NCBI RefSeq assembly: GCF_905220995.1
Contig: NZ_CAJNBJ010000016.1
Coordinates: 186,001 to 250,000, forward strand
From: Nitrospira defluvii
GTDB taxonomy: Bacteria > Nitrospirota > Nitrospiria > Nitrospirales > Nitrospiraceae
Length of the DNA stretch: 64,000 bases
Reading direction: 5' to 3'
Positions within the stretch are counted from its first letter, which is position 1, and each line of letters opens with the position of its first letter. The notes under the pieces were generated by a model that did not search any database, was not told where the DNA came from, and was given only the letters and a program-made list of their open reading frames with translations. The translations under genes were made by a program, and so were the position numbers. Shown one piece after another: positions 52,510 to 62,700 of the stretch.

Positions 52510-52692
52510 GGGCCTCCCTAGTGACTCAGCACGTGCATCTTGGATCAATGTGCTCTTCACCATGATCTGGCGATCCGAACGTCGAGTACCGCGACCAGAC
52601 CGTCAGCACGGTCAGCTTGATGTATGTGCTCTTGGGGGCATCGGGCTTCGGGGCGGTCGACTGGCGGTGAGCGGATGAGATGAGGCCTGCTC

Positions 52693-53754
52693 CTAGGAGA
52701 GTCCGTGCTGCTGGCGGCCGATGCCGCCGTCGTAGCGATTGGTGGACTTGAACAGTTCAAACCGGCCGTCCATCGCATACAAGGCCACGCGCGCGCGCAA
52801 CCCTTCCATTTCGGCCAGCGTCATGGGAGTGAAGCGACGGACAATGTCGAGGTTCTGCTTGAGGACCTGCGGCGAATCGATCCCGCTCACTAACGACGCG
52901 ATCGGCAAACTCAACACATACCGAATGGCCTCTTGGGGCGTGACGATCCCCTGCTTAATCGGCTCCGCGTTACCGGTCAGGCTTTTCATGCCGAGAGCGG
53001 CGATTCCGCGCTGTGCCAACACCGGCAACACCTCATGTTCGAAACTGCGGTAGGTGCCGTCAAACACGTTCAACGGCATCTGGCAGGTATCGAACGGAAA
53101 GTCGTGTGACAGCATCTTGAGGTGGATGTTGGGATGCTTGTGGCCGGTGAAGCCGACGAACCGCACTTTTCCCTGCTGTTTCGCCTCCAGCAACGCATCG
53201 ACCGCCCCGTGCGGGACGAAGTGCCGATCGGGATCGTCTTCGTACACCACTTCGTGAATCTGCCAGAGATCGAGATAGTCGGTCTTCAAGCGGCGTAGCG
53301 AATCTTCCAGTTGCTGCATAGCGACCTTCTTGTCGCGACCGTGGGAGCAGACCTTGGTCATAAGGAAGACCTGCTGCCGCTTTCCCTGCAGGCCCTTCCC
53401 CATCAGTTCCTCGCTGCGCCCGCCGTGGTATTCCCAGGCGTTGTCGAGGAACGTCATGCCGGCATCGATGGCTTCGTGCAAAATGCGAATGGCTTCGGCT
53501 TCGTCGGGATTACGTCCCCAATGCGCGCCGCCGAAACACATCGCCGACACCTTTACGCCGGTCTTCCCGAGCGGGCGGAGCGGGATCTCGCCGGTTGTCG
53601 TTCCGGACAGAGTAACACCAGCGGCCAAGGATTCGGCCAGAGAGCCTGGACTGCCGAGGGCCATAAGAGAGCCGGCCAGGCCCAGCCGTTTCAACAGCTG
53701 ACGCCGATCGAGCGGAGTGGACCAGATGGCTTCGTGTGTATGCTCGGGGGCCAT
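52693..53754 (-). CDS. Tat-exported aldo-keto reductase
   Basis: A 353-residue oxidoreductase. The N-terminus carries a twin-arginine signal (DRRQLLKRLGLAGSLMALG), so it should be exported folded. AKR features: PLRPLGKTGVKVSAMCFGGAHWG, active-site Asp in TFLDNAWEYHGG with Tyr, Lys in LMTKVCSHGR and His in LWQIHEVV. NADPH binding at the C-terminus is VSGIDSPQVLKQNLD. Export of an NADPH-type enzyme is unusual but known for this AKR branch. Substrate unknown. It reads toward 52.7 kb; no operon partner. Confidence 0.88.
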   Translation of the reverse strand: MAPEHTHEAIWSTPLDRRQLLKRLGLAGSLMALGSPGSLAESLAAGVTLSGTTTGEIPLRPLGKTGVKVSAMCFGGAHWGRNPDEAEAIRILHEAIDAGMTFLDNAWEYHGGRSEELMGKGLQGKRQQVFLMTKVCSHGRDKKVAMQQLEDSLRRLKTDYLDLWQIHEVVYEDDPDRHFVPHGAVDALLEAKQQGKVRFVGFTGHKHPNIHLKMLSHDFPFDTCQMPLNVFDGTYRSFEHEVLPVLAQRGIAALGMKSLTGNAEPIKQGIVTPQEAIRYVLSLPIASLVSGIDSPQVLKQNLDIVRRFTPMTLAEMEGLRARVALYAMDGRFELFKSTNRYDGGIGRQQHGLS

Positions 53755-53836
53755 GGATGACCTGCTCTGTTGGGGGTGGAATCGTTACGCTACGCGTCGG
53801 CTGCTCCGATGTCAAACATACGGGCTCGAGAGCAAC

Positions 53837-54520
53837 TCAGCGCCGTCGCGCCGCGTCGAGCAGCGCCGCTTGATTGATATTCAACAGGTCCCCGATGCGA
53901 TCGATCGACAGGTCAGCGGACGGAAAGGTCCCCAACACATCCGGGTCGGTGGCGTAGTGGCCCTGGCGCGGAAACACCGTCGTGACCCGTTCTCCCCAAT
54001 AGGCCTTCACCGCCGTGAGAATGCGTAACTTGTCGTCGACCAGGACATAGTGGTCGGCGGGATAGCGCTGCTCGACATCATCCAGTTCCCGCTCCTTGTG
54101 GATATAGATCAGGACATTGCCCTCCACCGCCTCATACAATCCGGATCGATCGATCTTGCGCGGCTGAAACACCACGTCGCCGTCCGACAGGATGACCGGC
54201 CTGCTCCACTCCGCCGCGTGCCGCACCACCGCGCAAGCCTGCGGAAACAACCGTTCGGCGAAGGGATAGTTGAGCAGAAACCGTGAGAGCGTGAGCAGAT
54301 GCGGGTCGCGCGGATAGGCCTGCCGATACCGCTGAAGGGCGCCGAGATAGTCCACGTACCCCAGCTGTTCCCGCAATTCTTCAAAGATCGCCCAGTACTG
54401 CCGCTCTCCCCTGGTCCCGATTTCCTCATCTAAATGTTGCGTGAGGTCGGCCGCGATCCGGTCATTGTCCAGCAGCGTGTTGTCGACATCGAAGAGCACG
54501 ACCACCGTTGGTTCCGCCAT
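53837..54520 (-). CDS. HAD superfamily hydrolase linked to the phosphoketolase operon
   Basis: A 227-residue HAD phosphatase-like protein. Nucleophile motif VVVLFDVDNTLLDND (Asp10 and Asp12), motif II VILSDGD, Lys in FQPRKIDRSGLY, and acidic motif IV YVLVDDKLR are present, so it is likely active. ATG 54520 is four bases after the xfp stop, so coupled expression is expected. It may dephosphorylate a sugar phosphate or byproduct of the phosphoketolase route. The substrate is inferred from context only. Confidence 0.87.
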   Translation of the reverse strand: MAEPTVVVLFDVDNTLLDNDRIAADLTQHLDEEIGTRGERQYWAIFEELREQLGYVDYLGALQRYRQAYPRDPHLLTLSRFLLNYPFAERLFPQACAVVRHAAEWSRPVILSDGDVVFQPRKIDRSGLYEAVEGNVLIYIHKERELDDVEQRYPADHYVLVDDKLRILTAVKAYWGERVTTVFPRQGHYATDPDVLGTFPSADLSIDRIGDLLNINQAALLDAARRR

Positions 54521-54524
54521 GGTG

Positions 54525-56900
54525 TCAGCGCTTTCCGCTCCATTTCCAGTTTCTGATCTCGGGCATGTCGGCCCCGTGCAGCTCGATATACTGCTTGTGC
54601 TGCATGCGCTTGTCGCGCATTTCCTGCTTGAGATAGGCAGCGCGGGCACCGAGTTGCGGCACACGATCCACCACATCGGACACGAGATGGAACCGGTCGA
54701 GATCGTTCAGGACCACCATGTCGAACGGCGTGGTCGTCGTGCCCTCTTCCTTGTAACCACGAACATGCAGATTGTGATGATTCGTCCGCCGGTAGGTCAG
54801 CCGATGGATCAACCAGGGATAGCCGTGGAACGCAAAGATGATCGGCTTGTCGGTCGTAAACAGGGCATCGAATTCCTTATCCGACAACCCATGGGGATGT
54901 TCGCTGGCCGGCTGCAGCTTCATCAGATCGACCACATTCACGACTCGCACCTTGAGGTTGGGCTGGGCGATGCGCAGAATCTCCACCGCCGCCAAGGTTT
55001 CCATGGTCGGCACATCCCCGCAACAGGCCATCACCACATCGGGATCACTCCCCCGATCGTTACTCGCCCATTCCCAAATGCCGATACCGGCGGTGCAGTG
55101 CAGAATGGCGGACTCCATATCCAGCCACTGCGGCGCCGGCTGTTTACCCGCCACCACCACATTGACGCAATCGCGACTTCGTAGGCACCGATCGGTGATC
55201 GAGAGCAGCGTATTCGCATCCGGCGGCAGGTAGACACGAATGACCTCGGCCTTCTTATTCACCACATGGTCGATGAAGCCCGGATCCTGATGGCTAAATC
55301 CATTGTGGTCCTGCCGCCACACATGCGACGTGAGCAGATAGTTGAGCGAGGCGATCGGCCGACGCCAGGGAATCGCGAGCGAGGTCTTCAACCACTTCGC
55401 ATGTTGATTGAACATGGAATCGACGATATGGATAAACGCTTCGTAACAGTTCATGAACCCGTGGCGGCCGGTCAGCAGATACCCTTCGAGCCAGCCCTGG
55501 CACAGGTGCTCACTCAGGATCTCCATCACGCGCCCGTCATGCGCCACATGTTCGTCGCTCTGGAGAATCTGCTCCATCGAGCAACGGTCGGACACCTCGA
55601 ACACGGCGCCCCATCGGTTCGAGGCCGTCTCATCCGGTCCGAAGATCCGGAAGTTGTGAGCATTCTGCTTCAGCACATCGCGCAGAAACAGCCCCTGCAC
55701 CCTGGTCGCTTCGGCCTCGTCCGCGCCGGGCTTCCCCACCGGCACCGCATATTGCCGAAAGTCGGGCAAGTGGAGATCCCGCAGAATGCTGCCGCCGTTC
55801 GCGCAAGCAATCGCGCCCATGCGCCGCTCCCCGGTCGGCGCGAGCGAGGCCAGTTCCGGCACCAGCTTGCCCGAGGCGTCGAATAGTTCCTCCGGCTTGT
55901 AACTCTTCAACCACGCTTCCAGCTGCTCGACATGCCCAGGCTTGGCCATGTCGCCCATCGGCACTTGATGAGAGCGGAAGCTCCCCTCCGTCTGCTTGCC
56001 GTCCACTACTTTGGGACCGGTCCAGCCCTTCGGCGACCGCAACACGATCATCGGCCAGCGTGGGCGGGTCGTAAATCCCTTCGTGCGAGCCTCCTGTTGA
56101 ATACGCCCGATGGTCGCCACGATTTCATCTAAGGTGGAGGCCATCAGTCGATGCATGGTCGCCGGATCGTCGCCTTCGACAAAAAACGGTTGGTGGCCGT
56201 AGCCGATCAACAGCGACTCCAGTTCATCCGGCGGCATGCGTGACAAGACGGTCGGCCCGGCGATCTTGTACCCGTTCAAATGGAGAATGGGCAGCACGGC
56301 GCCGTCATGCACGGGATTCAGAAACTTGTTTCCGTGCCAGCTCCCGGCCAGCGGTCCGGTTTCCGCTTCCCCGTCGCCGATCACGCAGGCCACGAGCAAC
56401 TCCGGGTGGTCGAAGGCCGCGCCATAGGCATGGGCCAGGGAATACCCCAACTCGCCGCCTTCGTGTATCGAACCGGGCGTTTCGGGCGCGACATGGCTCG
56501 GAATGCCGCCGGGGAAGGAAAACTGTTTGAACAGCCGCTGCAGCCCGGCCTCATCCTGCGAAATGTTTGGATAGACCTCGCTATACGTCCCCTCGAGATA
56601 CACATTCGCCACGAGACCGGGACCGCCGTGCCCGGGACCCGCAACATACAGAACCGAGAGGTTCCGTTCCTTGATGATGCGATTGAGATGGACATAGATA
56701 AAATTCAGACCCGGCGTCGTCCCCCAATGGCCGAGCAGGCGTGGCTTGATATGCTCCCGCTTCAACGGCTGCTTTAAGAGGGGATTGTCATACAGATAGA
56801 TCTGGCCGACGGATAGATAGTTCGCCGCACGCCAATAGGCATGGATTCGCTCCACCATCTCGGGGCTGAGTGGCTGACTGACCGGCGTCGTCTGGTTCAT
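54525..56900 (-). CDS. xfp: Xylulose-5-phosphate/fructose-6-phosphate phosphoketolase
   Basis: A 791-residue thiamine-diphosphate enzyme that splits xylulose 5-phosphate (or fructose 6-phosphate) plus phosphate into acetyl phosphate and an aldose phosphate. ATG 56900 follows GAGGGA. Phosphoketolase blocks: [40 protein letters not shown] and [20 protein letters not shown] (ThDP-Mg site), [15 protein letters not shown], and [10 protein letters not shown] at the C-terminus. Length and motifs match characterised enzymes. It follows ackA by 72 bases, so acetyl phosphate would be converted to acetate plus ATP. Whether carbon is broken down or recycled is not fixed by sequence. Confidence 0.95.
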   Translation of the reverse strand: MNQTTPVSQPLSPEMVERIHAYWRAANYLSVGQIYLYDNPLLKQPLKREHIKPRLLGHWGTTPGLNFIYVHLNRIIKERNLSVLYVAGPGHGGPGLVANVYLEGTYSEVYPNISQDEAGLQRLFKQFSFPGGIPSHVAPETPGSIHEGGELGYSLAHAYGAAFDHPELLVACVIGDGEAETGPLAGSWHGNKFLNPVHDGAVLPILHLNGYKIAGPTVLSRMPPDELESLLIGYGHQPFFVEGDDPATMHRLMASTLDEIVATIGRIQQEARTKGFTTRPRWPMIVLRSPKGWTGPKVVDGKQTEGSFRSHQVPMGDMAKPGHVEQLEAWLKSYKPEELFDASGKLVPELASLAPTGERRMGAIACANGGSILRDLHLPDFRQYAVPVGKPGADEAEATRVQGLFLRDVLKQNAHNFRIFGPDETASNRWGAVFEVSDRCSMEQILQSDEHVAHDGRVMEILSEHLCQGWLEGYLLTGRHGFMNCYEAFIHIVDSMFNQHAKWLKTSLAIPWRRPIASLNYLLTSHVWRQDHNGFSHQDPGFIDHVVNKKAEVIRVYLPPDANTLLSITDRCLRSRDCVNVVVAGKQPAPQWLDMESAILHCTAGIGIWEWASNDRGSDPDVVMACCGDVPTMETLAAVEILRIAQPNLKVRVVNVVDLMKLQPASEHPHGLSDKEFDALFTTDKPIIFAFHGYPWLIHRLTYRRTNHHNLHVRGYKEEGTTTTPFDMVVLNDLDRFHLVSDVVDRVPQLGARAAYLKQEMRDKRMQHKQYIELHGADMPEIRNWKWSGKR

Positions 56901-56972
56901 GCGTTCCCTCATTCAAGTTCAAGTCATGCGTGATGAATGACTGCTATGCGACCGCCGGCTCCTCATACGCGA

Positions 56973-58184
56973 TCACTGGTTGGCGTGCAGCGCCAACAGC
57001 CGGCAGAGTGAGCGGGCAATCTGACTCTCTTCATCGGTCCGGATCACGCGCACCGTCACGCGGCTTTGGCCGCTCGAAATAATCGGGGCATTCGTGTCGT
57101 TGCGTGCCCGATCCAGATGGATACCGAGAAACTCTAGGCCCTCGCACATCCGCGCCCGTACGACGGCCGCATGTTCGCCGATGCCGCCGCTGAAGACGAG
57201 TTGATCCAAACCGCCCAACGCCGCGGCATAGGCCCCGAGATACTTTTTCCCCTGATAACACAACAGGGCCACCGCGTCAGCCGCACGCGCATCGCGGCCT
57301 TCCTGCGCAAGAAGATCGCGGAGATCAGGGCTCAATTCCGAGATCCCCAATAGCCCAGACTGGGCATTCACCATATGGTGGAATTGGTCCGCCGTCAGAC
57401 CTTCAGTCCTGGCCAAATAGGACACGAGGCCCGGGTCGAGATCACCGGATCTTGTGCTCATCGGGAGACCGGAGGTCGGCGTGAAACCCATGGTGGTGTC
57501 GATACTGACGCTATCCCGCACGGCGGCCATGCTGGCGCCATTGCCCAGATGAGCGAGGATCACCCGGCCGCGAGCGGCTTCCCGGCCGGCCACCCGTTCC
57601 AGTTCCTCCATGAGATAGGCGTAGGACAGGCCGTGGAATCCGTATCGCCTCACTCCCTGCTTCTCATACCGGCGCGGGATCGCCATCAATCGCGCAACCG
57701 GCGGCAGATGTTGATGGAACCCCGTGTCGAAGCAGGCCACCTGGGGCGCCTGCGGATACCGACCGGCCAACGCCTCAATCAACGCGAGTTCCGCCGGGAG
57801 ATGCTCCGGATCGTAGGGACTCAGCCGCCGTAACTCTTCGAGCATCTCCCCCGACACCACATTGGGATCGGCATAGCGATTTCCCCCGTGGACCACCCGG
57901 TGACCGATGGCCTGGATCCCCGCGCCCTTGCCGCTCTCCGTGAGATGTTCAATCAACAGCCGTGCGGCCTCCGTATGACTCGGCACCTGCGCGACGCGAC
58001 GCGCTTGCCGACCAGTGGCGGGGTCCGTCACAGTCACGATCCCGTCCGGCAACCCGATCCGCTCGATGTGGCCCGTTTCAGTCCGGATCGGCGGTGTGGC
58101 CACTCGAAACAGCGCCCATTTCACGCTGGAAGATCCGGCGTTGACGGTGAGCAACGCAGAGGCATCGCGATCGGCTTTGGGCAT
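56973..58184 (-). CDS. ackA: Acetate kinase
   Basis: A 403-residue kinase interconverting acetyl phosphate plus ADP with acetate plus ATP. ATG 58184 follows AAAGGA. It starts LLTVNAGSSSVKWALFRV, includes GHRVVHGGNRY, CFDTGFHQHLPPVARLMAIP, RYGFHGLSYAYLMEE, VILAHLGNGASMAAVRD and VFSGGIGEHAAVVR, all acetate kinase fingerprints with the substrate Arg and His. First gene of ackA-xfp-HAD, so it supplies ATP from the acetyl phosphate made by xfp. Confidence 0.95.
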   Translation of the reverse strand: MPKADRDASALLTVNAGSSSVKWALFRVATPPIRTETGHIERIGLPDGIVTVTDPATGRQARRVAQVPSHTEAARLLIEHLTESGKGAGIQAIGHRVVHGGNRYADPNVVSGEMLEELRRLSPYDPEHLPAELALIEALAGRYPQAPQVACFDTGFHQHLPPVARLMAIPRRYEKQGVRRYGFHGLSYAYLMEELERVAGREAARGRVILAHLGNGASMAAVRDSVSIDTTMGFTPTSGLPMSTRSGDLDPGLVSYLARTEGLTADQFHHMVNAQSGLLGISELSPDLRDLLAQEGRDARAADAVALLCYQGKKYLGAYAAALGGLDQLVFSGGIGEHAAVVRARMCEGLEFLGIHLDRARNDTNAPIISSGQSRVTVRVIRTDEESQIARSLCRLLALHANQ

Positions 58185-58339
58185 GAGCGTCCTTTCTGCT
58201 CCTTTCACCATAGATCGACCACAAGATCAGCGCAACCGTAAAATCCTCGCCTCGTGCCCTCCAATCACATCTCACAGCAGACTGGACCTAGGTCTTCTGC
58301 CCTTGCCACCCAAGGTAAACGGCTAGGTCCGATTCAACC

Positions 58340-58657
58340 GTGAACGCGGTATGGTACCTGATGCTCCCTCTGGTACTTGGCGTCATCATCCTCGTCTTCC
58401 CCTGTATGATGCCGACGGGACTCGCGGTTGCGGCCCCGGCCGCGGAAGCCGCCCTGCTTGGCGGCACGGTTGTCTCGATCGACCAGGAGACCCTGACGCT
58501 CACCATTCTGTTCCCTTCCGGGGAATCGCGCGCCCTTCCCGTGCGTGACGCTCGCGTCCTGCACGGCCTGACTGTCGGCGACCATGTCACGTTCGAGATC
58601 AACGAGGACAACAAGCTCGTCAAGATCACCAAGCTGCCCACTGACCCGGCGAACTGA
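58340..58657 (+). CDS. Small exported protein
   Basis: A 105-residue protein from GTG 58340; no clear ribosome site, so the start is tentative. Signal peptide MNAVWYLMLPLVLGVIILVF then a short beta-rich body (LLGGTVVSIDQETLTLTILF; ARVLHGLTVGDHVTFEINEDNKLVKITK). This resembles small OB/Sm-like periplasmic proteins that end in a VxFxINEDNKL motif, some linked to copper or other metal handling. No Cys or His metal set remains in the mature part. Divergent from ackA, tandem with the DsbA-like gene. Confidence 0.65.
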   Translation: MNAVWYLMLPLVLGVIILVFPCMMPTGLAVAAPAAEAALLGGTVVSIDQETLTLTILFPSGESRALPVRDARVLHGLTVGDHVTFEINEDNKLVKITKLPTDPAN

Positions 58658-58703
58658 CCGCGCCATTCTAGGGATCGGCAGCACCCCCCGACCGCAATTC
58701 TTG

Positions 58704-58709
58704 TATAAT
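58704..58709 (+). promoter_or_regulatory. TATAAT hexamer before the DsbA-like gene
   Basis: A perfect TATAAT lies 58 bases before the ATG of the DsbA-like gene. Seventeen bases upstream the expected -35 place reads GCACCC, far from consensus. A sigma-70 promoter with activator help is possible; the hexamer alone is weak evidence. Confidence 0.35.
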
Positions 58710-58767
58710 GCCCGGCTACAGCACGGCACTCCACGACGTGCTCCACATTGATTCAACGGGAGGCCTC

Positions 58768-59529
58768 ATGAAACCGGGCACCGATCGCGTTGTCGTTCTG
58801 GCTGTGTTCTTCTTTGCTTCATGGTGGTCCTTGGTTCCCGTGAACGCCTGGCCGGCTGAACCGATCACCGATCCCCTGACAGGACCAATGCTGGAACAGT
58901 TCATTGAACGCTACATCCGCACCCATCCTGAAGTCATCGAACAATCCCTGCAGGCGTTGGAAAACAAACGGGCGGCTGAGGAGCAACAACGGCAGAAAGC
59001 CGCAATTGCGACCCACCAGCAGGAGTTACTCAACGATCCGAACTCCCCCATCAGCGGAAATCGAACCGGTGACATCACAGTCGTGGAATTTTTCGATTAT
59101 CGCTGTGGGTATTGCAAACGAGCGGCTTCCGCGCTGACTGAGCTCCAACAACGGGATGCCGGCATTCGGGTCGTCTATAAAGACTTCCCGATTCTCGGCG
59201 AGACGTCCGAACTGGCCGCCAAAGCAGCGTTGGCCTCACATCTGCAAGGGAAACACCAGGCTTTTCATGAAGCCCTGCTGGCCACGAAAGAGGATCTTAC
59301 CAAAGACCATGTGTTTCGCATCGCCAAATCGACGGGATTGGATATCGAGCGGCTCGACAGAGATCTCAATAGACCAGAGTGGCAAACGGTGATCGATCGC
59401 AACCGTAGTCTCGCGAAGACCCTCGGTATCAGCGGCACACCGGCGTTTATCGTCGGCACGGAGTTGGTACCGGGCGCCATGGATTTGAAGATGCTGGAAA
59501 ACCTGGTGGCACAGGTACGCGGCAGATAA
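58768..59529 (+). CDS. DsbA-family exported thiol-disulfide oxidoreductase
   Basis: A 253-residue periplasmic thioredoxin-fold protein; ATG 58768 follows GGGAGG. Signal peptide ends around VNAWPAE. Residues 35-85 form a helical dimer-like N-domain (MLEQFIERYIRTHPEVIEQSL), as in Com1/ScsC/DsbA-like proteins. The active site is FFDYRCGYCKRA. The cis-Pro loop ISGTPAFIVG is present near residue 225. The layout matches the DsbG/Com1-like group that forms or shuffles disulfides. A direct partner such as DsbD is not nearby. Confidence 0.9.
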   Translation: MKPGTDRVVVLAVFFFASWWSLVPVNAWPAEPITDPLTGPMLEQFIERYIRTHPEVIEQSLQALENKRAAEEQQRQKAAIATHQQELLNDPNSPISGNRTGDITVVEFFDYRCGYCKRAASALTELQQRDAGIRVVYKDFPILGETSELAAKAALASHLQGKHQAFHEALLATKEDLTKDHVFRIAKSTGLDIERLDRDLNRPEWQTVIDRNRSLAKTLGISGTPAFIVGTELVPGAMDLKMLENLVAQVRGR

Positions 59530-59614
59530 CGACCAGCCTTCATGCCCGGTCCGACAGCATGGCTGTCTCAATGCTCCCAGCCCACGATCAAACCGTTCCG
59601 ATATTTCCCTGGTC

Positions 59615-59653
59615 AAAAAACAACTGCGGGAGAGCACCTGGGCTCTCCCGCAG
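59615..59653 (-). terminator. Rho-independent terminator of the multicopper oxidase gene
   Basis: A perfect 12-base stem, CTGCGGGAGAGC (59624-59635) and GCTCTCCCGCAG (59642-59653), with a 6-base loop. On the minus strand it is followed by TTG and six T residues (59620-59615). It lies about 70 bases past the multicopper oxidase stop. The plus side lacks a T-tract, so it serves the minus strand. Confidence 0.9.
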
Positions 59654-59721
59654 TCTGGTGATTAGGACCGGCGCTGCATCCTTCGGCGGCCTCCCCGTGA
59701 GGGAAAGCCGCCGTCCTCACC

Positions 59722-62700
59722 CTATTGGATGGGATTCGACGCGCGAGAGACAATGGGATCTCCCGCCTCGGACCCCGCCCGCTTGATCGAAGGCGCCTGC
59801 TGACTCAACGGGAGGATTCGTTGATCGTCCACAGGCAACACCTTCAATAGCCCCCATTGCCCAGATTGGGCATAGGGCAACCGCTGGTTGCTCCACACAT
59901 AATCACCCGGCAGACGGAAACTTCCGCCTGCGGCAGGGATAAAGGCATCCAGCGATTCCGACGCTGAGAACTCCACGACGCTGATCTGATCGGCGCCGCG
60001 CATGAACGGCTCAATCGGCCATTCATGTTTTTCCACACTGAACATGCCATTTTGTTCATTGCTGGCACCGAACACATGGATGCGCACGGGATCTCCCGCA
60101 TGCGCTTCGATGAGCGGCGTGGCAATGCTCTCCGGCTTGTCCACCGAACATGGCTGGAACACCTTGCCCAGCGTGCATCCGCTGGCTTCTCGGAACTTAT
60201 AGGGTTCCGAACGGTAGTTCACGGCCGTCAGTCCCGCCGTGTTTTGCACGTAGGGCATGAAGCTCGTTCCGATGATGTTGTCTTCATCCTGGAAGAACAG
60301 CGCCACATCGCGGTAGTTCTGGCGATGTTCGTAGCCCTGAATCGTCCGATCCACAATGACATCGGCGACCCAGCTGTTCTTCGTGGAAATATCCGCGCCG
60401 GTCTTCGGATCGCGATAGGTCGCCCCCTTGGGTCCGATCACGATACCCCCGTAGAGGCCGTTGCGCGGATTGGTCATGACATTCCCCCAATCCCACACGA
60501 GAGACGCGGTCTCCCCGATGAACGGATCGGCATAGTAGGTATAGACGCGGCTCTCCCCCGGGGCGACCGTTTGCTCGCCCGGATTGTTGCCGACGTTCGC
60601 TCCCAGGGAATCCTTTGGATCAAAGGCCAGGCCCAGCGCCGAGAAGGATGCACGGCCCTGCTTCATCTTGTTGCTCAACTTCACCTTGAGACAGTCCCCG
60701 ACGTTCGCGCGCAACGTCAGCGGCATCGGCTGAAGGCCGGACGCCACCGTCGCGACATCCTCATCCAAGACGTAGATCTTGGCATCAGGATTGACCATCT
60801 GGATGGTCCGCTCGAAGTCGACCTCGATGGCATCCGGGGCCTTCGGGTTCAACTTCATCGACGGGAAATCGATGGCCGACACATTGAAATTCTTCACCGG
60901 CGCATCGGCAGGACAGACCGCCGGGGCCTGAGGAATTTCGTTGCGGCCGCTGTATCCGGCAGGCAACTTCTGCAGATCCGTTACGTCCTTATCGAGGACG
61001 CGCAAGATACCCCAAGCGCCTTCCGAGAACTTGGATGAACGACCATTGAAGTGGATGTAGTCACCCGCCTGCAATCGTGGTCCGCCGGCTTGCGGCACGA
61101 CCAGGTCGTATCGTTCCGCGATACCGACATGGATGGAGTTCTTCCGGTTGGCATCGCCGGCATACCGCTCGGTCAGATAGGTATGACCGGACAGGGTCCA
61201 GACCATGCTTTCGTTGGTCATCGTCTGCAGCAACCGGAACACCACGGTATCCCCCAAATAGGCTCGCACCATGGGTGTGTACGGATCGCCGTGCACGGTG
61301 CTGCTGAAGAGTTTTGACGGGTCCGGATTCGCCTTCAGGCGACCGCTGATCGGCTCCGCCCTGAAGTTGAGACTGCCACCCGTCGTATGGGTCCCGCCGT
61401 TCAGGAACGGCATGGGCGTCATCTTGATGTGGTCTGGAATCGGGAACGAGATCGTCTTTCCTGCTTCCAGGGCCACTTCCACCGGCTGCCCAGGAGGATT
61501 GCCCGCCGTCACGATATTGATCGTGTGCGGCACACTGTCGTTCAACTGCACCAGCAACTCACGGAAGCTGCCGTTCACCCCGTAGCCCACCGGCTCCGCG
61601 GTGCGGATGTCCGCCAACGGACCGCTCCGAATCGGCGCTCCGGTCTTCGGATTGTGATAGGTCGATCCGACCGGCTCAACAATCATCGTGCCGAATCCGC
61701 CGTGGCCCCAGGTAATCCGGCCCAACGCATGGTCGTGCCAGAACACGGTGCCGACATCGGAATCCACCCAGAAACGCTGCCGGACAAATTCCACCGTCAC
61801 GATATCTTTTACGGGATGATCGTTCTTCAACGGCCGAACGAGTGTGATCTCGTTGCCCTTGATCGACTGGATCCGTCCCACCTCATTCCCGCCGACGTTA
61901 TCCGCACCGATGAGAATCTCGATGCCCGGATGATACTGTGCGGCGTTCTTCAGGGTGATCACGCGATCGCCCTTCTTCCCCGCCTTCGTGAAGATCGTGT
62001 TCAAGGGCAAGGGCAAGCCCTTGTCCGTCTTCTTTTCCAGCATGGTGAACGGACGCACCGACTGTTCGTTCGAGAAGCCGGTGATCACGCCGTCCGACGA
62101 CTGGTTGTCGAACTGCAGGAAGTGCCAATGGGTGTTGACCTTCGACGCGTGGAAATTGCCGAAATCGTCGTCGTCCCATTCGCTAGTCAACATCCAATCG
62201 ACGCAATCGTAGATATTCGACCGCACGACCAACGGGAACTTGAGATCGTTGTTCTTCCGAATGGCCGCTTCCTCTTCATGCAACACATAAATCAACCCGC
62301 CCTCATCCATGATGGCCGGGGTGTCGCCTTGTTTGTCGGCAAGCATCATCGGCGTATGGATGAAGTGCACGTTGTATTTCTTCGAGCCGGCATTCTCGGG
62401 ACACAGGCTCCAGCGTCCGTTCTCACCAGGCTTGGCGGGATAGGAACTCGGCTGGCCGTCCTCATCGAGATGGATCATCTCCAACCAGGGGGACGGATTG
62501 TGGCTCTTTGAGAACGGCACGCGACGACCGAAGTGCGGCTTCAAGTGTGGCCAGGAGACTTTCCCGGTCAACGGCTCGAACACGATCGGCAGCCGCTCGC
62601 CCGGATGGGCCGACTGGTAGCGTGGATTCGGCACCGTATTCTCCGGCTCGGTCATGGCGCGAGTACCCTGCCAGCTCCAGTTCAACACGCTGGCATCATA

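Noticed and set aside
60025-62511. Plus-strand open frames of 337 and 374 codons
   Set aside because: Shadows of the multicopper oxidase gene.
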